From contig JBMORL010000102.1 in NCBI GenBank assembly GCA_049322335.1, positions 1 to 64,000 on the forward strand: a DNA stretch of 64,000 nt, given 5' to 3'. Of the stretch, positions 60,739 through 64,000 are shown piece after piece (the stretch's first letter is position 1; each line of letters starts with the position of its first letter). The translations under genes were made by a program, and so were the position numbers. The DNA comes from JBMORL01 sp049322335 (GTDB taxonomy: Bacteria > Bacteroidota > Bacteroidia > Flavobacteriales_D > UBA2798). The notes under the pieces are model-generated. The model searched no databases. It had not been told where the DNA came from and saw only the letters and a program-made list of their open reading frames with translations.

Positions 60739-61509
60739 ATGAAAGCTGAATTTTTAATCAATGGTAAAATAGTTCGTGTTAATCTTGCGGAACCGATAGA
60801 TATTTCACTTCCCCTGGGCCCTGAAAACAGCGCAAGTGCGTGGTACGTTAGTCCTGTTAAAATTGAACCTGTGCGGGCAGCCGGGTTTACAGGCAGTATA
60901 AAAGAAGGCGGTAATGTAAATTTCAGGAATGTTTTTTTTAATCCGCATGGCAACGGAACACATACCGAATGTGTGGGCCATATCTCTCCCGAGGTATATT
61001 CATTGAATCAGCACCTGAAAACTTTTTTCTTTAACGCGCTGCTGATATCTGTTGAGCCGGAAACAGTAACTAACGTGGATGGAACATCAGCACCCGGAGA
61101 CAGGATCATCACCCTGCAACAGGTAAAAAAGGCGCTGGGATCGCATCATCCGCAGGCGCTTATTATCCGCACACGGCCGAATTTACCCGCTAAAAAAACC
61201 TGTAACTATTCACACACCAACCCGGCTTACCTGCATCATGAGGCCGCAAAATTTATTACAGAATCAGGAATTGACCATTTACTGCTTGATCTTCCTTCGG
61301 TGGATCGGGAGGACGACAAAGGACAACTGCTTGCCCACAAAGCATTTTGGAACTATCCGCAAAACACACAGTTCCATAAAACCATTACCGAAATGGTGTA
61401 TGTTCCCGATGAGGTGCAGGATGGCATTTACCTGCTTAACCTTATGGTTACTTCACTCGAAAATGACGCTTCCCCCTCGAAGCCGGTCTTGTATCGCGAG
61501 GACAGGTAA
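60739..61509 (+). CDS. Cyclase/kynurenine formamidase-family hydrolase
   Basis: Metal-dependent hydrolase-like protein of 256 residues. The motif HGNGTHTECVGHI near residue 72 keeps the HxGTHxxxxxH metal-binding pattern with an inserted Asn. The family includes kynurenine formamidase, isatin hydrolase and polyketide cyclases, so the substrate is open. It starts one base after the MORN-repeat gene stops, and the two probably share a transcript; whether they work together is unknown. Confidence 0.82.
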   Translation: MKAEFLINGKIVRVNLAEPIDISLPLGPENSASAWYVSPVKIEPVRAAGFTGSIKEGGNVNFRNVFFNPHGNGTHTECVGHISPEVYSLNQHLKTFFFNALLISVEPETVTNVDGTSAPGDRIITLQQVKKALGSHHPQALIIRTRPNLPAKKTCNYSHTNPAYLHHEAAKFITESGIDHLLLDLPSVDREDDKGQLLAHKAFWNYPQNTQFHKTITEMVYVPDEVQDGIYLLNLMVTSLENDASPSKPVLYREDR

Positions 61510-61591
61510 AATATTCTGCTGAAAAATTTGAATAAAGCGGAACTTTTCCGCAAAATATTCGTAATTTTAACTGAAATCAAAATTTTATTTT

Positions 61592-62065
61592 ATGGCCATC
61601 GTTCTTGACTCCATTGATATGAAGATTCTGAAAATTCTTCAGGAAACAGGAAAAATCACCAATATCCAGTTATCCCAGGAAATCGGTCTTTCTCCCGCGC
61701 CAACACTTGAGCGGGTGAAAAAATTGGAACATTCGGGCATAATAAAAAGTTATCATGCGCTGCTTGATCCGGGAAAAGTAAGCCTGGGGTTTACCGCACT
61801 TATTCATGTTTCGCTTACGAGACAAAAAGATAATGCTATGCGCAATTTTACACAACATATAAGTAAGATTACTGAAATTGTAGAGTGTCTGCAGGTAACC
61901 GGAAATTTTGATTACCAGTTGAAAGTCGTTGTAAAAGATATTCCCTCGTTTGAAAAACTCATTGGAGAAAAATTAAGTAAAATCGAAGAAATAGGACAAA
62001 TGCAAACTATGGTAGTACTTTCAGAGATCAAGAGTTCAAAAGTTTTACCTATTAAATATGAATAA
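61592..62065 (+). CDS. Lrp/AsnC-family transcription regulator
   Basis: DNA-binding regulator of 157 residues that responds to an amino acid or small molecule. The N-terminal helix-turn-helix is TNIQLSQEIGLSPAPTLERVKKLEHSGII, and the C-terminal RAM ligand domain covers about residues 70-150. The chain is complete. TAATTTTA at 61562-61569 is a 7/8 -7 box. The stop overlaps the start of the following lipoprotein gene by eight bases. Confidence 0.92.
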   Translation: MAIVLDSIDMKILKILQETGKITNIQLSQEIGLSPAPTLERVKKLEHSGIIKSYHALLDPGKVSLGFTALIHVSLTRQKDNAMRNFTQHISKITEIVECLQVTGNFDYQLKVVVKDIPSFEKLIGEKLSKIEEIGQMQTMVVLSEIKSSKVLPIKYE

Positions 62066-62315
62066 AATTTTACTTCTTCCGGTTATCCTGTCGTTCGCCT
62101 GTTCCGGTGAAGAGAAGGAAAAACCACACGAAAAATCCCCGGACACTACTTCCACTGAAGCATCATTTTCCATTCCAGACAATACCGAATACCGTTACGA
62201 GATCACCAATATCAGAACGGGTGAGGTAAAAGACATTTCGCAGGAAGAATACCTCAGCGGAGATTATATTGACAACCCAACGTATACAGTAACAGAACAT
62301 CCGGTGATAAAGTAG
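62058..62315 (+). CDS. Small hypothetical lipoprotein
   Basis: Product of 85 residues starting MNKILLLPVILSFAC, a lipoprotein signal (lipobox SFAC), then an acidic Ser/Thr/Glu-rich tether and a short soluble part with no known motif. It overlaps the Lrp/AsnC gene by eight bases, indicating translational coupling. Confidence 0.62.
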   Translation: MNKILLLPVILSFACSGEEKEKPHEKSPDTTSTEASFSIPDNTEYRYEITNIRTGEVKDISQEEYLSGDYIDNPTYTVTEHPVIK

Positions 62316-62400
62316 AGGAGCTGGTCAATGGTCATTGGGAGGAATGGGTGATGGACAGAATTTTCAATAGTCTTTGGGTGTTATATTCAATCAAAAATCA

Positions 62401-62418
62401 TCCCGATAGCTATCGGGA
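62401..62418. repeat. Perfect 18-base palindrome (TCCCGATAGCTATCGGGA)
   Basis: An exact self-complementary sequence in the 180-base gene-free stretch 62316-62495. It directly abuts the dispersed repeat copy B. I recall the CCCGATAGCTATCGGG core as frequent in Bacteroidota genomes, but its count here was not measured. Confidence 0.8.
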
Positions 62419-62455
62419 CATGTAATCAACAATCGTTTGATCCGCATTTCACTTC
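62419..62455 (-). repeat. Dispersed intergenic repeat, copy B
   Basis: Reverse complement of this 37-base stretch matches 23272-23308 at 34 of 37 bases. It is next to the palindrome and within a gene-free stretch that also carries GGTCATTGG words. No protein-coding signal is seen. Confidence 0.65.
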
Positions 62456-62495
62456 GTCATTCTATTATTCTTCATTCCGCATTTCTTTCCTTCCA

Positions 62496-62906
62496 TCATA
62501 TATCATGCAGCTCACCCGAAATGTCTTCTCCGAAATAAAATCCCAGCAATTTTTTCCAATCACTTTCTGTAATCATCGATTTTGATATCCATACTCTTTT
62601 TTTCTTTTCTCCTTTTACCTGGTAAAGTTTTTTTCCTGATAACAGCAGCTGTGTGTTTTTATCAAACAAATACCTGCGGGTTACAAATCCAAAAGGAGAA
62701 AATAATACAATTTGTTTTTCATCATAGGCAAAATACACCCTGAAATAATACAGTATCCCGATAATTCCAATCATCAGGCAAGCAGTAAGCTGAACGGGTT
62801 CAATTTTTCCCGAAAGGCGGTACAACAATAAATACAACAACAGCAACACTATCGATGAAGACATAAAAACGATTCCCCACGAGCGCTTGTATTTTACTTT
62901 GATCAT
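62496..62906 (-). CDS. Hypothetical membrane protein (PH-like fold possible)
   Basis: Product of 136 residues with two hydrophobic helices (about 11-30 and 39-56) and a soluble C-terminal part with short strands (for example KQIVLFSPFGFVTRRYLF) that could form a pleckstrin-like bacterial PH domain. No name can be given. A full -7 box lies four bases before the ATG. Confidence 0.62.
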   Translation of the reverse strand: MIKVKYKRSWGIVFMSSSIVLLLLYLLLYRLSGKIEPVQLTACLMIGIIGILYYFRVYFAYDEKQIVLFSPFGFVTRRYLFDKNTQLLLSGKKLYQVKGEKKKRVWISKSMITESDWKKLLGFYFGEDISGELHDI

Positions 62907-62910
62907 TATC

Positions 62911-62918
62911 CAAATGTA
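62911..62918 (-). promoter_or_regulatory. -7 promoter box, four bases from the 62906 start
   Basis: TACATTTG on the minus strand is a full TAnnTTTG match. With four bases to the ATG, the message should be leaderless. Confidence 0.6.
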
Positions 62919-62967
62919 ACACTCTGACAGGGTTTGTCTATCACCAACAAATAAATATCTTTACGGC

Positions 62968-63837
62968 ATGCAACTCCTTCATCCCGAAAACTGGAACGAC
63001 TACGAACTGCTGGACAGTGGTAATTTTGAAAAACTGGAACGTTTTGGCGAATTTATTGCCATTCGCCCTGAACCCCAGGCGGTGTGGGATAAAGGATGGA
63101 GTGAAGAACAATGGCTGAAAAAAGCGCACGTAAAATTTGTTTCCAAAAGCAGCTCTTCGGGCGGATGGAAAAAAATAAAAAAAATGCCCGATCAGTGGGA
63201 AATTCATTATTCACTTCCCGGAAAAAAACAAATTACTTTTCGTTTGGGATTAACAGCATTTAAACACGTGGGTGTTTTTCCCGAACAGGCGGTGAACTGG
63301 GATTTTATTTTTGAAACACTATCGAAACAAAAAACATCAAAACCCAAATTTCTCAATTTGTTTGCCTATACCGGTGGAGCATCGCTTGCCGCCAAAGCAG
63401 CCGGTGCCGATGTGTATCATGTGGATTCCATCAAACAAGTAGTTACATGGTCGAAAGAGAATATGGAAAAATCAGGATTATCGGATATCCGCTGGGTGGT
63501 GGAAGACGCATTGAAATTTGTAAAACGCGAGCTGAAGCGCGGTAACCGTTATAACGGAATTATTCTCGATCCGCCCGCATACGGACATGGCCCATCGGGA
63601 GAAAAATGGAAGCTGGAGGATAATATCAATGAAATGATGAAAACGGTTTTACAGTTACTTGATCCCGAAGAACATTTTATGATACTTAATGCCTATTCGC
63701 TGGGCTTCTCATCCGTGATCATCGAAAACCTTCTGAAAGGCGCGCCCGGTAAGCTTTCCACGGGTGAATTATACCTTCCCTCAGCTACCGGGCAAAAGCT
63801 TCCATTGGGGGTATTTGGCCGGCTTGTTAAAGATTAA
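62968..63837 (+). CDS. Class I SAM-dependent rRNA methyltransferase-like protein (RlmI/COG1092 type)
   Basis: Methyltransferase of 289 residues. SAM motif I is FLNLFAYTGGASLAAKAAGA near residue 130, followed by an acidic HVDSIKQ and the catalytic-type block IILDPPAYGHGP near residue 199. These fit the RlmI/RlmK-type m5C rRNA methyltransferases, but the N-terminal PUA domain of RlmI is absent, so the target is not certain. TATCTTTA (7/8 -7 box) lies before the ATG. Confidence 0.84.
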   Translation: MQLLHPENWNDYELLDSGNFEKLERFGEFIAIRPEPQAVWDKGWSEEQWLKKAHVKFVSKSSSSGGWKKIKKMPDQWEIHYSLPGKKQITFRLGLTAFKHVGVFPEQAVNWDFIFETLSKQKTSKPKFLNLFAYTGGASLAAKAAGADVYHVDSIKQVVTWSKENMEKSGLSDIRWVVEDALKFVKRELKRGNRYNGIILDPPAYGHGPSGEKWKLEDNINEMMKTVLQLLDPEEHFMILNAYSLGFSSVIIENLLKGAPGKLSTGELYLPSATGQKLPLGVFGRLVKD

Positions 63838-63913
63838 ACTCATTTTCATCATATTTTAAAGGGGTTTCGTCACATCCCTATAGGCACTCAGGCAACCCGT
63901 ACGTAAATTTACC

Positions 63914-64000
63914 ATGTTGAAAAACCTGCTGACCATAGTTTACTTTATCGGTTTAGTTTCCTGGGCTTCTGCAGCCAGGGTAGATAGCATCCAGCCTGTG
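63914..64000 (+). CDS. N-terminal fragment of a secreted protein (runs off window)
   Basis: The ATG at 63914 opens 29 codons to the window end. MLKNLLTIVYFIGLVSWASA is a signal peptide. A 7/8 -7 box, TAAATTTA, stands two bases before the ATG. Too little is visible to name the protein. Confidence 0.5.
   Translation, partial: MLKNLLTIVYFIGLVSWASAARVDSIQPV

Overview
This is a 64 kb piece of a Bacteroidota genome, apparently a draft or metagenome scaffold because it has two 100-base N runs (11998-12097 and 30359-30458). The phylum is shown by type IX secretion parts (PorZ, PorW/SprE) with cargo proteins carrying the matching C-terminal sorting domain, a bactofilin-led ATP synthase operon without beta and epsilon genes, several ExbD genes beside one ExbB, the acpP-fabF-rnc block, and many TAnnTTTG promoter boxes with few Shine-Dalgarno sequences. 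The species cannot be named from the sequence.

Layout. 1-1503: glutamyl-tRNA synthetase (minus, 3' end off the window). 1695-11955: a plus-strand block of a DUF4175-like coiled-coil membrane protein, an RsbW-like ATPase, ybeY, mnmG, a methyltransferase, porZ and recO. mnmG is bracketed by two ParB-binding (parS) sequences, which suggests that this part of the chromosome is near the replication origin. 12286-16485: two secreted T9SS cargo proteins and an amino-acid permease, then an inverted pair of intergenic repeats. 16940-23079 (minus): bactofilin, AtpZ, a small membrane protein and ATP synthase a, c, b, delta, alpha, gamma, closed by a clear terminator. 23535-29590: porW/sprE with a papain-like lipoprotein, divergent from an M23 peptidase and a GH3-type enzyme. 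29716-34253: two hypothetical or VWA proteins, then acpP-fabF-rnc.

34245-42042: a beta-barrel candidate, a lipoprotein with a caspase-like His/Cys pattern, dusB, a CPBP protease and a five-gene ExbB/ExbD operon. 42206-46971: tRNA-Ser(GGA), type I asparaginase, TatD, a glycosyltransferase, a thioesterase and a RidA protein. 47200-64000: uncharacterised lipoproteins, a flavoprotein, a Crp-like regulator, a large AsmA protein, a ParE/RelE-type toxin-antitoxin pair, a histidine kinase with hemW, a MORN-repeat protein with a cyclase-family enzyme, an Lrp/AsnC regulator and an rRNA-methyltransferase-like protein.

Most of this is housekeeping and envelope biology. I found no phage, transposase, CRISPR array, restriction system or clearly new multi-gene system. 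The best leads are the two parS sites, the many TAnnTTTG boxes lying only 4-6 bases before start codons (predicted leaderless mRNAs), the clan-CD-like lipoprotein, and several families of intergenic repeats.
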